Shown: positions 42,847 through 52,259, counted from the first letter of the stretch. The stretch: 64,000 bases of DNA from Streptomyces fulvoviolaceus (GCF_000718165.1 NZ_JOEY01000001.1:62001-126000), one strand, 5' to 3'. Notes: generated by a model from the sequence alone, not told the origin. Program-made: numbers and translations.

Positions 42847-45606
42847 ATGAAGCAACAGGGTGCGCACCCGGAGGACGCGGAGAGCACCTCTGACGCTTCG
42901 TCGCGCCCGGACACCGCCGGCGCGGACGACACGACCGACGCCAAGACCGCCGGAGACACCGCGCAGACGCCCACGACGGGCATCGAGGACACCGACGCCG
43001 ACGAGGTGCACATCGACGAGGTCGAGGGCGACGAACCGCTGCTCCCCGCGCGCGTGCACCGGCCCTCCGACCTGATGCGGCTGCTGGTCGGTGTGCTGGC
43101 CGTCGTCATACTGCTCGCGATCGCCGCGTTCGCGCACGGCACCACCTCGGGCCTCGAACAGGACATCAACAAGGGCACCGGTCAGGCGCCCGACCTGCTC
43201 ATCAAGATCGCGGGACTGGCCTCCAGCATCGCGATTCTCCTGGTCCCGGTCGCGTTCGCGATCGAGCGGCTGATCAAGCGCGACGGGCTGCGCATCGCCG
43301 ACGGTGTGCTCGCGGCCGTGTTGGCACACGGTGTGACGCTCGCCACCGACCTGTGGGTCGCCAAGGCCGCTCCGAACTCGATCCAGGAGGCGCTCACCCA
43401 GCCCTCCCCCGGTGACATCCACGCCCTCACCGACCCGGTGCACGGCTATCTGGCCCCTGTCATCGCGTACATGACTGCCGTCGGCATGTCGCGCAGGCCG
43501 CGTTGGCGCGCGGTGCTGTGGATCGTGCTGATGCTCGACGCGTTCTCGATGCTCGTCACCGGCTACACCACACCGTTCTCGATCATCCTCACGGTCCTGA
43601 TCGGCTGGACGGTGGCCTACGGGACGCTCTACGCGGTCGGCTCACCCAACGTCCGTCCCACCGGGCGGAACCTGATGGCGGGCCTCAGGACCGTCGGTTT
43701 CCACCCGGTGAGCGCGGCCCGCGAGGAGGCGTCGGAGACCTCGGAGAACGGCGATCGCGGCCGGCGCTACTTCGTCACGCTGGAGGACGGTCCCCCGCTG
43801 GACGTGACGGTGGTCGACCGGGAACAGCAGGCACAGGGCTTCTTCTACCGTGCGTGGCGCAATCTGACGTTGCGCGGCTTCGCCACCCGCAGCAGTCTCC
43901 AGTCGCTGCGGCAGGCGCTGGAGCAGGAGGCGCTGCTCGCGTACGCGGCCATCGCGGCCGGCGCCAACGCGCCCAAGCTGATCGCGACCTCCGAGCTCGG
44001 CCCGGACGCCGTCATGCTCGTCTACGAGCACACCGGCGGGCGCACGCTGGACTCGCTGGCCGAGGGCGAGATCACGGACGAGCTGCTGCGCAACACCTGG
44101 CGCCAGGTGCAGTCACTGCAGTCGCGACGCATCGCGCACCGCAGGCTCGCCGGTGACGCGATCCTGGTGGATCGTTCCGGCATGGTGATCCTCACTGATC
44201 TGCGCGGCGGTGAGATCGCGGCCAGCCCACTGCTGCTGCGCATGGACGTCGCTCAGCTGGTGACCACACTGGGGCTGCGGGTGGGCGCCGAGCGCACGGT
44301 GGCCTCGGCGGTCAGCGTCCTCGGCCCCGACGCCGTGGCCGACTGTCTGCCGATGCTCCAGCCCATCGCGCTGACGCGCTCCACGCGCGCGACGCTGCGC
44401 AGACTCGCCCGGGAGCGGGCCCAGCGTGAGCGCGAGGCGGTCCTGGAGGCGTCCCGGCTGGCCAAGCAGGCCCGGCTGGAGGCCGCCGAGGAGGCCGCCG
44501 GTCCCGTCGTACTCGAAAAGCCGGACAAGAAGGCCGTACGCGCGGAGGCCAGGGCCGAGAAGCGGGCCATCGACGAGGCCATCGAGGAGGCGCGCGAGGA
44601 GGACCTGCTCACGCAGATCCGCCACGAGGTGCTGCTGATCCGGCCGCAGGCCCCGGTGGAGCCGGCCCGGCTGGAGCGGGTGCGGCCGCGCACGCTGTTG
44701 AGCTTCATCGCCGGCGCGATCGGCGCGTACTTCCTGCTGACGCAGCTCACGCACATCGAGTTCGGCCCGCTCATCGAGAACGCCGAGTGGGGCTGGGTCG
44801 CCGCCGCCGTGGCCTTCTCCGCGCTGAGCTATGTGGCGGCGGCGATGGCCCTGCTGGGCTTCGTCCCCGAGCGGGTGCCCTTCGTGCGGACGGTGGCGGC
44901 CCAGGTCGCCGGGTCGTTCGTGAAGATCGTCGCGCCGGCCGCGGTGGGTGGGGTCGCCCTCAACACGCGCTTCCTGCAGCGCGCGGGGGTGCGGCCCGGG
45001 CTCGCCGTGGCGAGTGTCGGCGCGTCGCAGCTGTTCGGCCTGGGCTGCCACATCCTGATGCTGCTGTCCTTCGGCTATCTGACCGGCACCGAGAAGACGC
45101 CGTCGCTGTCGCCGTCCCGGACGGTCATCGCCGGTCTGCTGACGGTCGCGGTACTCGTGCTCGTGGTGACCTCGGTGCCGTTCCTCAGGAAGTTCGTCGT
45201 CACGCGCGTGCGGTCGCTGTTCGCGGGTGTCGTGCCGCGCATGCTGGACGTGCTGCAGCGGCCGCAGAAGCTCGTCACCGGCATCGGCGGCATGCTGCTG
45301 CTGACCGCCTGCTTCGTGATGTGCCTGGACGCCTCGATCCGCGCGTTCGGCGACGAGACGACCTCGCTCAGCATCGCCAGCGTCGCCGTCGTCTTCCTCG
45401 CCGGCAACGCCCTGGGGTCCGCGGCCCCGACGCCGGGCGGTGTGGGCGCGGTGGAGGCGACTTTGACGGTCGGTCTGATCGCCGTGGGCCTGCCCAAGGA
45501 GGTCGCCGCGCCGGCCGTCCTGCTGTTCCGACTGCTGACGCTCTGGCTGCCGGTGCTGCCGGGCTGGCTGGCCTTCAACCACCTGTCCCGCAAGGGCGCG
45601 CTGTAG
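42847..45606 (+). CDS. MprF-like flippase-domain protein with degenerate kinase domain
   Basis: A 919-residue membrane protein. An acidic, disordered N-terminus (residues 1-70) precedes about six spans (for example LMRLLVGVLAVVILLAIAAF). Residues 310-510 resemble an aminoglycoside/choline-type kinase, but the catalytic loop reads IAHRRLAGDAILVD and the metal motif ILTDLRGGEIA, so Asp and Asn are lost: a pseudokinase. A charged coiled-coil linker follows (RLAKQARLEAAEEAAG). Residues 620-915 are the lysylphosphatidylglycerol-synthase membrane region (GSFVKIVAPAAVGGVALNTR, GSAAPTPGGVGAVEATLTVG). No aminoacyltransferase domain is present. Start at 42847; 42823 is possible. Confidence 0.83.
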   Translation: MKQQGAHPEDAESTSDASSRPDTAGADDTTDAKTAGDTAQTPTTGIEDTDADEVHIDEVEGDEPLLPARVHRPSDLMRLLVGVLAVVILLAIAAFAHGTTSGLEQDINKGTGQAPDLLIKIAGLASSIAILLVPVAFAIERLIKRDGLRIADGVLAAVLAHGVTLATDLWVAKAAPNSIQEALTQPSPGDIHALTDPVHGYLAPVIAYMTAVGMSRRPRWRAVLWIVLMLDAFSMLVTGYTTPFSIILTVLIGWTVAYGTLYAVGSPNVRPTGRNLMAGLRTVGFHPVSAAREEASETSENGDRGRRYFVTLEDGPPLDVTVVDREQQAQGFFYRAWRNLTLRGFATRSSLQSLRQALEQEALLAYAAIAAGANAPKLIATSELGPDAVMLVYEHTGGRTLDSLAEGEITDELLRNTWRQVQSLQSRRIAHRRLAGDAILVDRSGMVILTDLRGGEIAASPLLLRMDVAQLVTTLGLRVGAERTVASAVSVLGPDAVADCLPMLQPIALTRSTRATLRRLARERAQREREAVLEASRLAKQARLEAAEEAAGPVVLEKPDKKAVRAEARAEKRAIDEAIEEAREEDLLTQIRHEVLLIRPQAPVEPARLERVRPRTLLSFIAGAIGAYFLLTQLTHIEFGPLIENAEWGWVAAAVAFSALSYVAAAMALLGFVPERVPFVRTVAAQVAGSFVKIVAPAAVGGVALNTRFLQRAGVRPGLAVASVGASQLFGLGCHILMLLSFGYLTGTEKTPSLSPSRTVIAGLLTVAVLVLVVTSVPFLRKFVVTRVRSLFAGVVPRMLDVLQRPQKLVTGIGGMLLLTACFVMCLDASIRAFGDETTSLSIASVAVVFLAGNALGSAAPTPGGVGAVEATLTVGLIAVGLPKEVAAPAVLLFRLLTLWLPVLPGWLAFNHLSRKGAL

Positions 45607-45684
45607 TACGACGCCCGTACGCGCGCGTACCTCGTACGGCTCGCGCCCCGAGCGCCCCACTGTGCGCCACCGCAGGATGGGATC

Positions 45685-47232
45685 ATGCCGAACGCTCCTC
45701 GTCTGCGCGCCGCTGCCCTGACCGCCTCCGCCGCCCTTCTGCTGTCCTCCATGCTGGCGGGCTGCGGCGACGACGCCCAGGACGAGGACGTGTCGGCCCA
45801 GAAGCTGAGCTGGAAGGACTGTCCGGCACCGTCCCAGGCGGAGGGCGGCGGTGACGCCCCGTCACCCCTGCCGAACGGCGACGAGTGGCAGTGCGCCACC
45901 CTGAAGGCCCCCCTCGACTGGGACAAGCCCAAGGGCGACACGATCGGCCTCGCGCTGATCCGGGCGAAGGCGAGCGGCGACGAGAGCACGCGCATCGGTT
46001 CGCTCGTCTTCAACTTCGGCGGCCCCGGCGGATCGGGCGTCACCACGCTGCCCGCCTTCGGCGAGGACTACGCGAAACTGCGCACCCGCTACGACCTGGT
46101 GAGCTTCGACCCGCGCGGGGTCGGCCGCAGCGCCCCCGTCGAGTGCCTGAACGACCCGCAGCTCGACGCCTACTTCCAGCAGGACGCGACCCCCGACGAC
46201 ACGGCCGAGCGCACCGAGCTGCTGGACAACACCAAGGAGTTCAACGCGGCCTGCGAGGAGAACTCCAAGAAGATCCTGCCGCAGGTGCGCACCACCGACG
46301 CGGCTCGCGACATGGACCTGATGCGCCAGGTCCTCGGCGACGACAAACTGCACTACTTCGGTATCTCGTACGGCACCGAACTCGGCGGCGTGTACGCCCA
46401 CTTGTTCCCCAAGAACGTGGGACGCGCGGTGTTCGACGCGGTCGTCGACCCGACGCAGACCTCGGAGCAGGGCTCGCTCGGGCAGGCCAAGGGCTTCCAG
46501 CTCGCGCTCGACAACTTCGCCGCGGACTGCACCTCGAAGACCGAGGACTGCCCGGTCGGCGACAGCGCGCAGGACGTCAAGGACCGCATCGCCAAGCTGC
46601 TCGCGGACCTCGACAAGAACCCGATCCCCGGCATCGGCCTGCGCAAGCTGACCCAGACCGCCGCGACCAACGGCATCGCGCAGTCGCTGTACTCGCAGGA
46701 CTTCTGGGAGTACCTCACCGAGGGCCTGGAGCAGGCCTACGACGGTGACGGCAGGGTCCTGATGCTGCTGTCCGACTCGATGAACGGACGTGCCGAGAAC
46801 GGCGAGTACAGCAACATCAGCGCGGCGAACATCTCCATCAACTGCGCCGACGACAAGCCCCGGTACACCGCCGCCGACGTCGAGCAGAAGCTGCCCGAGT
46901 TCCGCGCCGCCTCCCCCCTCTTCGGCGACTTCCTGGCCTGGTCCATGGTCGGCTGCACCGACTGGGCCGTGGCGGGCGCCGCCGACCATCCCGAAGTGAG
47001 CGCCTCCGGGGCGGCGCCGATCCTCGTCGTGGGCAACACCGGCGACCCCGCCACCCCGTACGAGGGCGCGCAGAAGATGGTGGACGCGCTGGGCAAGGGC
47101 GTCGGCGTCGAGCTGACGTACAAGGGGCAGGGGCACGGGGCGTACGACAGCAAGAACAAGTGCGTACAGGACGCGGTGAACGGCTATCTGCTGGACGGGA
47201 AGGTGCCTGCGGCGGGGACCGTCTGCTCGTAG
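45685..47232 (+). CDS. Secreted TAP-type alpha/beta-hydrolase peptidase (lipoprotein)
   Basis: A 515-residue tripeptidyl-aminopeptidase-like enzyme (Slp/TAP family). The signal TASAALLLSSMLAGCGDD ends in a lipobox (LAGC). Catalytic Ser lies in YFGISYGTELGG, with the oxyanion region FNFGGPGGSGV. Asp and His are in GNTGDPATPYEGA and GQGHGAYD. Two Cys pairs (for instance CTSKTEDC) probably form disulfides outside the cell. It should trim tripeptides or dipeptides from peptide N-termini. The next gene is a close paralogue, so a tandem duplication is likely. Confidence 0.92.
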   Translation: MPNAPRLRAAALTASAALLLSSMLAGCGDDAQDEDVSAQKLSWKDCPAPSQAEGGGDAPSPLPNGDEWQCATLKAPLDWDKPKGDTIGLALIRAKASGDESTRIGSLVFNFGGPGGSGVTTLPAFGEDYAKLRTRYDLVSFDPRGVGRSAPVECLNDPQLDAYFQQDATPDDTAERTELLDNTKEFNAACEENSKKILPQVRTTDAARDMDLMRQVLGDDKLHYFGISYGTELGGVYAHLFPKNVGRAVFDAVVDPTQTSEQGSLGQAKGFQLALDNFAADCTSKTEDCPVGDSAQDVKDRIAKLLADLDKNPIPGIGLRKLTQTAATNGIAQSLYSQDFWEYLTEGLEQAYDGDGRVLMLLSDSMNGRAENGEYSNISAANISINCADDKPRYTAADVEQKLPEFRAASPLFGDFLAWSMVGCTDWAVAGAADHPEVSASGAAPILVVGNTGDPATPYEGAQKMVDALGKGVGVELTYKGQGHGAYDSKNKCVQDAVNGYLLDGKVPAAGTVCS

Positions 47233-47379
47233 CCCGCCCTCCACGGCAGCGAAAACCCGCAGGAAAACTCGCAGGTCACAGGGTTATCCACAGGCCCCGA
47301 CGGGTGTCGCTTGATCGGCCTACCATGGCCAGACCGCCATCCGCTGCTCCGTGCGGACGGCTTGCGAGGGGGGAATGCT

Positions 47380-48933
47380 ATGGCGCGTTTCGTACGGCGG
47401 ACGGCACTGGCCGTCGCCGCCGCGCTGCTGGCGGCTGGCTGCAGCGGCGGCTCGTCCGGCGACGGCAAGGGCGGCGAGGCGAGCGGCACGGCGCGGCCCT
47501 CGGCAGGCTCTTCCACCACGACCGACGCGAAGGCGCTGCCCTCCTCCCTGACCTCGCAGAAGCTCGACTGGGGACGCTGCAAGGCCGCCCCGGACGCCTC
47601 CCCGCCCGGCAGCGACTGGCAGTGCGCGACGCTGAAGGTGCCGCTGGACTGGTCGAAGCCCGACGGAAGGACGATCGGCCTGGCACTGATCCGTTCCAAG
47701 GCCCGCGGCGACAACCGCATCGGCTCGCTCCTGTTCAACTTCGGCGGCCCCGGCGGCTCGGGCATCGCCACCATGCCCTCGTACGCGGCCAACACCTCCC
47801 TCCTGCGGGAGCGGTACGACCTGGTGAGCTGGGACCCGCGCGGGGTCGGCGCCAGCGAGGGTGTCCGCTGCCGCAGCGACAAGGCGCTCCAGACCGCCGA
47901 GGCGGTGGACGCCACCCCGGACACCCCCGCCGAGGAGCGGGCGTATCTCCAGGACGCGGCGTCCTTCGCGCGGGGCTGCGAGAAGGACGCCGGCGAGCTG
48001 CTGGCGCACGTCTCCACCACCGACACCGCACGCGACATGGACCTGATGCGCCAGGTCCTCGGCGACACCGAGCTGCACTACTTCGGCATCTCGTACGGCA
48101 CCCAACTCGGCGGCGTCTACGCCCACTTGTTCCCGAAGAACGTGGGGCGGCTGGTCCTCGACGCGGTCGTCGACCCGAGTGCCGACGCGGTGGGCCACGC
48201 GGAGAACCAGGCCCGGGGTTTCCAACGTGCGCTGGACAACTACCTGAGCGCCACCGGCCAGGACCCCGAGCAGGGCTCGCAGAGGATCGCGGACCTGCTG
48301 GAACGGATGGACTCCGATCCGCTGCCCACGTCGTCCGGGCGGAAGCTGACCCAGGCGCTCGCGTTCACCGGCATCGTCCTGCCGCTGTACGGCGAGGACA
48401 GCTGGCCCACCCTCACCAGCGCCCTGAAGACGGCGGAGCAGGGGGACGGTTCGGAGCTGCTGGCGCTCGCCGACGGCTACAACGACCGCGACGCCTCGGG
48501 GCACTACGGCACGGCAGCCCACTCGCGACGGGTCATATCGTGCTTGGACAACAAGCCGCGGCCGACCCTCGCCCGCGCGAAGAAGCTGCTGCCGGAGTTC
48601 GAGAAGATCTCGCCCGTGTTCGGCCCCTTCCTCGGCTGGGACACAGTCGGCTGGTGCCACGACTGGCCGGTGGCCGGACAGTCGGACACCCCGGAGGTGA
48701 GCGCGCCCGGCGCGGCACCGGTGCTGGTGGTCGGCAACACCGGCGATCCGGCGACACCGTACGAGGGCGCCCGGAAGATGGCGGACGAGCTGGGCAAGGG
48801 CGTCGGCGTGGAACTCACCTGGAAGGGCGAGGGGCACGGGGCGTACGCGAGCGGGAGCGACTGTGTGACCTCGACCGTGAACGCGTATCTGCTGAGGGGG
48901 ACCGTGCCGAGGGACGGCAAGGTCTGCGCCTAG
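47380..48933 (+). CDS. Secreted TAP-type alpha/beta-hydrolase peptidase (lipoprotein), paralogue
   Basis: A 517-residue paralogue of the preceding gene, sharing long identical stretches: YFGISYGTQLGGVYAHLFPK, the FNFGGPGGSGI loop, VVGNTGDPATPYEGA and GEGHGAYA. The signal peptide TALAVAAALLAAGCSGG has a canonical LAAGC lipobox. The ATG at 47380 has GGGGGG six bases before it; earlier in-frame starts lack one. The 147-base gap to the paralogue holds a perfect TTATCCACA and no terminator, so separate or joint transcription is unclear. A good terminator follows. Confidence 0.92.
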   Translation: MARFVRRTALAVAAALLAAGCSGGSSGDGKGGEASGTARPSAGSSTTTDAKALPSSLTSQKLDWGRCKAAPDASPPGSDWQCATLKVPLDWSKPDGRTIGLALIRSKARGDNRIGSLLFNFGGPGGSGIATMPSYAANTSLLRERYDLVSWDPRGVGASEGVRCRSDKALQTAEAVDATPDTPAEERAYLQDAASFARGCEKDAGELLAHVSTTDTARDMDLMRQVLGDTELHYFGISYGTQLGGVYAHLFPKNVGRLVLDAVVDPSADAVGHAENQARGFQRALDNYLSATGQDPEQGSQRIADLLERMDSDPLPTSSGRKLTQALAFTGIVLPLYGEDSWPTLTSALKTAEQGDGSELLALADGYNDRDASGHYGTAAHSRRVISCLDNKPRPTLARAKKLLPEFEKISPVFGPFLGWDTVGWCHDWPVAGQSDTPEVSAPGAAPVLVVGNTGDPATPYEGARKMADELGKGVGVELTWKGEGHGAYASGSDCVTSTVNAYLLRGTVPRDGKVCA

Positions 48934-48960
48934 GCCGACAGGAGCTCGTGGCCCGGGCAG

Positions 48961-49000
48961 CGGAAAGGGGCCCGGCACGCGTGGTGCCGAGCCCCTTCCG
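48961..49000. terminator. Bidirectional terminator
   Basis: CGGAAAGGGGC and GCCCCTTCCG with the inner CGGCAC and GTGCCG pairs make a long stem with one mismatch, between convergent genes. Confidence 0.75.
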
Positions 49001-49013
49001 GGAAGGCGTGTGC

Positions 49014-50192
49014 CTAGTAGACCGGCTTGCTCGGCTCGATCTGGTGGACCCAGCCGATCACGCCGCCGCCGACGTGCACGGCGTCGGAGAAGCCCGCGGA
49101 CTTCAGGACCGCGAGGACTTCCGCACTGCGGACACCCGTCTTGCAGTGCAGGACGATCTTCTTGTCCTGCGGCAGGCTCTCCAGGGCGGTGCCCATGAGG
49201 AACTCGTTCTTCGGGATCAGCTTCGCGCCGGGGATCGAGACGATCTCGTACTCGTTGATCTCGCGGACGTCGATGATCTCGATGTTCTCGCCGTCGTCGA
49301 TCCACTCCTTGAGCTGCTTGGGAGTGATCGTCGAGCCGGCGGCCGCCTCCTGGGCCTCCTCGGACACGACGCCGCAGAAGGCCTCGTAGTCGATGAGCTC
49401 GGTGACGGTCGGGTTCTCGCCGCAGACCGCGCAGTTGGGGTCCTTGCGGACCTTGACCTGGCGGTACTGCATCTCCAGGGCGTCGTAGATCATCAGGCGG
49501 CCGACCAGCGGCTCGCCGATGCCCGCGAGGAGCTTGATGGCCTCGTTGACCTGGATGGAGCCGATGGACGCGCACAGCACGCCCAGGACGCCGCCCTCGG
49601 CGCAGGAGGGGACCATGCCCGGCGGCGGGGGCTCCGGGTAGAGGCAGCGGTAGCAGGGGCCGTGCTCGGACCAGAAGACGGAGGCCTGGCCGTCGAAGCG
49701 GTAGATCGAGCCCCACACGTACGGCTTGTTCAGCAGCACGGCCGCGTCGTTGACCAGGTAGCGGGTCGCGAAGTTGTCGGTGCCGTCGACGATCAGGTCG
49801 TACTGGCTGAAGATGTCCATCACGTTGTCGGCCTCGAGCCGCTCCTGGTGAAGGACCACGTTCACGTACGGGTTGATGCCGAGGACGGAGTCGCGCGCGG
49901 ACTCGGCCTTGGAGCGGCCGATGTCGGCCTGGCTGTGGATGATCTGACGCTGCAGGTTCGACTCGTCGACCTCGTCGAACTCCACGATGCCGAGCGTGCC
50001 CACGCCGGCCGCGGCCAGGTACATCAGCGCCGGCGAGCCCAGGCCGCCGGCGCCCACACAGAGCACCTTGGCGTTCTTCAGCCGCTTCTGCCCGTCCATC
50101 CCGACGTCGGGGATGATCAGGTGGCGGGAGTACCTGCGAACCTCGTCTACGGTGAGCTCGGATGCGGGCTCGACCAGGGGTGGCAACGACAC
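49014..50192 (-). CDS. moeZ: Adenylyltransferase/sulfurtransferase MoeZ
   Basis: MoeZ adenylates sulfur-carrier proteins such as MoaD and then thiolates them, feeding molybdopterin and often other sulfur pathways in actinomycetes. Residues 1-270 form a ThiF/E1 domain (VGAGGLGSPALMYLAAAGVG, ESNLQRQ, zinc Cys in CYRC and CAVC). Residues 285-392 form a rhodanese domain with active-site Cys in VLHCKTGVRSAE. 392 residues is the family length. A partner MoaE is encoded at 17.3 kb. No sulfur-carrier gene was seen in the window. Upstream spacing suggests its own promoter. Confidence 0.96.
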   Translation of the reverse strand: MSLPPLVEPASELTVDEVRRYSRHLIIPDVGMDGQKRLKNAKVLCVGAGGLGSPALMYLAAAGVGTLGIVEFDEVDESNLQRQIIHSQADIGRSKAESARDSVLGINPYVNVVLHQERLEADNVMDIFSQYDLIVDGTDNFATRYLVNDAAVLLNKPYVWGSIYRFDGQASVFWSEHGPCYRCLYPEPPPPGMVPSCAEGGVLGVLCASIGSIQVNEAIKLLAGIGEPLVGRLMIYDALEMQYRQVKVRKDPNCAVCGENPTVTELIDYEAFCGVVSEEAQEAAAGSTITPKQLKEWIDDGENIEIIDVREINEYEIVSIPGAKLIPKNEFLMGTALESLPQDKKIVLHCKTGVRSAEVLAVLKSAGFSDAVHVGGGVIGWVHQIEPSKPVY

Positions 50193-50255
50193 GGGGACTC
50201 CGTTGGTCGGTCAATCACTACAGTTGTTCTCCCCGTAACACTGCCACGGCCTTCT

Positions 50256-51005
50256 TCATTCCGAGACACCCGTTCCGATCCGCGAGACGATTTCGTCCCA
50301 GTAACCGGGCATGGTCTCCCAGGGGTCGGTGCGGCCGCCGCGGTCCGTGTGGTCGGTGAAGTAGATGGTCGAGGCGCCCTGCCAGCGGGCTATGCGCAGC
50401 GCCTCGTCGAGGTGGCCGCGGGGCATGCCGTGGACGAAGTGGCAGAAGCGCTCGGGCGGGTAGTCGGCGGTCCACTCCGCCACCTGGGACCAGCGGTAGT
50501 CGCTCCACGGGCCGGAGAAGGTGACCAGTTGGTCGGCGCTCTCGGCGTAGCCGGGATACGGGTGGGTGCCGTGGCCGAGGACGACGTGGGCGTCGTCACG
50601 GATCGCGCGGAGCGTGGTGACCGTGCGGCGGATCTCAGGCAGCGCGGCGCGTTCGGTCGGGCAGCGGTCCAGGAGGAAGCCGTCGACCTGGTACCAGTCG
50701 ATGTAGCGGTGTGCGTCGGAGATCATCTCGCCGAAGGTGCGGGCACCGTACGTGGTGTCGACGTGGCCGAGGACACGGACGCCCGCGTTGCGCAGGCGGC
50801 CGGCCGCCTCCAGGCAGTGCGGGTCGGGGCGGGCGCCGGGGCCGTCGGCGACGTTGAGGACGGCCCAGTGCAGGGGCATGTCGGGGCGGGTGAGTTCGCC
50901 CCATTCGGCCGGGGCGACGAGAGGGTGGGCGAAACCGGGGATGCCGAAGCCGGTGCGGAGTTCGGTGCTGGGTGTTGTTGTTTTCGTGCTGGTCAGATGC
51001 GGCAT
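50256..51005 (-). CDS. Spherulin-4-like (spherulation-specific family 4) protein
   Basis: A 249-residue protein of the spherulin 4 family, whose best-studied relatives are endo-acting glycoside hydrolases on amino-sugar exopolysaccharides (Sph3-type). Landmarks: FGIPGFAHPLVAPAEWGEL, AVLNVADGPGARPD, VLGHVDTTYGARTFGEMIS, WYQVDGFLLDRCP and VVLGHGTHPYPGY. Acidic residues in the D-T-Y and D-G-F-L-L-D segments match the expected catalytic region. No signal peptide is visible, which is odd for an enzyme on secreted polysaccharide. It overlaps the epimerase stop by 13 bases. Confidence 0.8.
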   Translation of the reverse strand: MPHLTSTKTTTPSTELRTGFGIPGFAHPLVAPAEWGELTRPDMPLHWAVLNVADGPGARPDPHCLEAAGRLRNAGVRVLGHVDTTYGARTFGEMISDAHRYIDWYQVDGFLLDRCPTERAALPEIRRTVTTLRAIRDDAHVVLGHGTHPYPGYAESADQLVTFSGPWSDYRWSQVAEWTADYPPERFCHFVHGMPRGHLDEALRIARWQGASTIYFTDHTDRGGRTDPWETMPGYWDEIVSRIGTGVSE

Positions 51006-51967
51006 GCCGCCTCCATCCAGATGTCTGCCAGGGACTCTTCGAGGTTGATGCGGGGGCGCCAGCCGAGCCGGTCGCGTGCGGTGCGCACGTCCGCCTGTTG
51101 CCAGCTGCCGCAGCCGTCCGGGTACGGGTACGCGACCGGGGCCGCGTGGTCCGATTCGGAGCGGGGGTGGCCGATGGATGCGTGGCCGATGGTTGTCCTC
51201 AGAGGGCCGGGAGGGCCGTCGAGTTCGTGGAGGGCGCCGCCGTATCCGGCGACGCGGGCCAGGACGGCTGCGGCGTCGCGGAGTCGGACGGCGCGGCCCG
51301 AGCCGATGTTGATGACGCCCTGGGCAGCGGAGAGCGAGGCGGCGTGGACGGCTCGGGCCACGTCGCGGACGTCGATGAAGTCGCGTTGGGCGCCGAGGCC
51401 GCCGAGTTTGAGCTCGCCGTCCCCGGACTGCATGGCGCGGCGCATGGCCTCGGCGAGGCGGCCCAGCGGGGAGCCCGCGGGGGTGCCGGGGCCTGCCGGG
51501 GAGAAGACCCGGAGGACCACGGCGTCCAGGCCGGAGCCGAGGACGAGTTCGGTGGCGGCGAGTTTGCTGACGCCGTACGGGCCGCCGGGGCGGGGGACGG
51601 CGTCCTCCGCCGTGGCGGAACCGGGCTGGCTGGGGCCGTACTCGGCACCGCAGCCGATCTGCACCAGGCGGGCGCCGCAGCCACTGCGGCGGAGGGCCTC
51701 ACAGACGGTGGCGACGGCGACGGTGTTGTGGCGGGTGAGGTCGCGGGCGCCGCCTCGGGTGGCGCCGGCGCAGTTGATGACGACGCCCGGGTGGACCGCG
51801 TCGAGGAAGCGGGTGAGGGCGCCGGGGCTGCCGGACGCGAGGTCGAAGCGGACGTCGGCGTCGTCGCCACGGCCGAGGGCGGTGAGCTGGACGGCCGGGT
51901 CGGCGAGCAGGCGGTCGGCTACGAAGCGGCCCAGGTAGCCGTTGGCTCCGATCAGTAGAACTCTCAT
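50993..51967 (-). CDS. NAD-dependent sugar epimerase/dehydratase (extended SDR)
   Basis: A 324-residue extended SDR acting on a nucleotide sugar. The Rossmann loop is LLIGANGYLGRFVADRLL, the active-site Tyr-Lys pair is YGVSK, and the C-terminal substrate part includes FIDVRDVARAVHAA and WRPRINLEESL. The usual Thr/Ser position reads QIGCGAEYG. It overlaps the spherulin-like gene and lies below a 13-codon leader ORF whose stop overlaps its start codon. UDP-GlcNAc or GalNAc 4-epimerisation would fit a Pel-like locus but is only inferred. Confidence 0.86.
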   Translation of the reverse strand: MRVLLIGANGYLGRFVADRLLADPAVQLTALGRGDDADVRFDLASGSPGALTRFLDAVHPGVVINCAGATRGGARDLTRHNTVAVATVCEALRRSGCGARLVQIGCGAEYGPSQPGSATAEDAVPRPGGPYGVSKLAATELVLGSGLDAVVLRVFSPAGPGTPAGSPLGRLAEAMRRAMQSGDGELKLGGLGAQRDFIDVRDVARAVHAASLSAAQGVINIGSGRAVRLRDAAAVLARVAGYGGALHELDGPPGPLRTTIGHASIGHPRSESDHAAPVAYPYPDGCGSWQQADVRTARDRLGWRPRINLEESLADIWMEAACRI

Positions 51968-52005
51968 CGGGCGGCTCCCGATGCTTGGGGTCGGGAGGTG
52001 GTCAT
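51964..52005 (-). CDS. 13-codon leader ORF coupled to the epimerase gene
   Basis: Encodes MTTSRPQASGAAR. The ATG has GAAGGAG eight bases upstream, a better ribosome site than the epimerase itself has. Its TGA overlaps the epimerase ATG. A perfect 7-bp hairpin, CATCGGG-AGCCG-CCCGATG (51965-51983), buries the epimerase start codon. Translation of the leader would open it, so coupling is likely. Confidence 0.6.
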   Translation of the reverse strand: MTTSRPQASGAAR

Positions 52006-52259
52006 GGGTGGTTCTCCTTCGAGGAGGGTGTGCGGATGCGGGTGCCTGCGGCGCCTGTGCGGGTTCGGTGGGGGCGTGTGCAGCGCCTGCGGGTGCGTGG
52101 TGGGGTCGGGGCCGCGCCGGGGGGTGTCCGTCCTCGGTCGGGCGGTGCTGTCTGTCCGGCAGTGCTCGGTGCCGGACGCCCGCCGCTGCGGGCGGACGTC
52201 CCCGGGCCCGTCCCGTTCCCGCCGTACGCGGATGCGGGTCCGCGGGAGTGCCGGGCGCG
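52006..52259. other. Intergenic region, no gene seen
   Basis: About 250 bases of extremely GC-rich sequence between the membrane-protein stop and the leader ORF, both minus-strand. One hairpin (GGACGCCCGCCG with CGGGCGGACGTCC, about 52174-52201) is visible. No promoter or ORF with a ribosome site was found. Confidence 0.5.
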
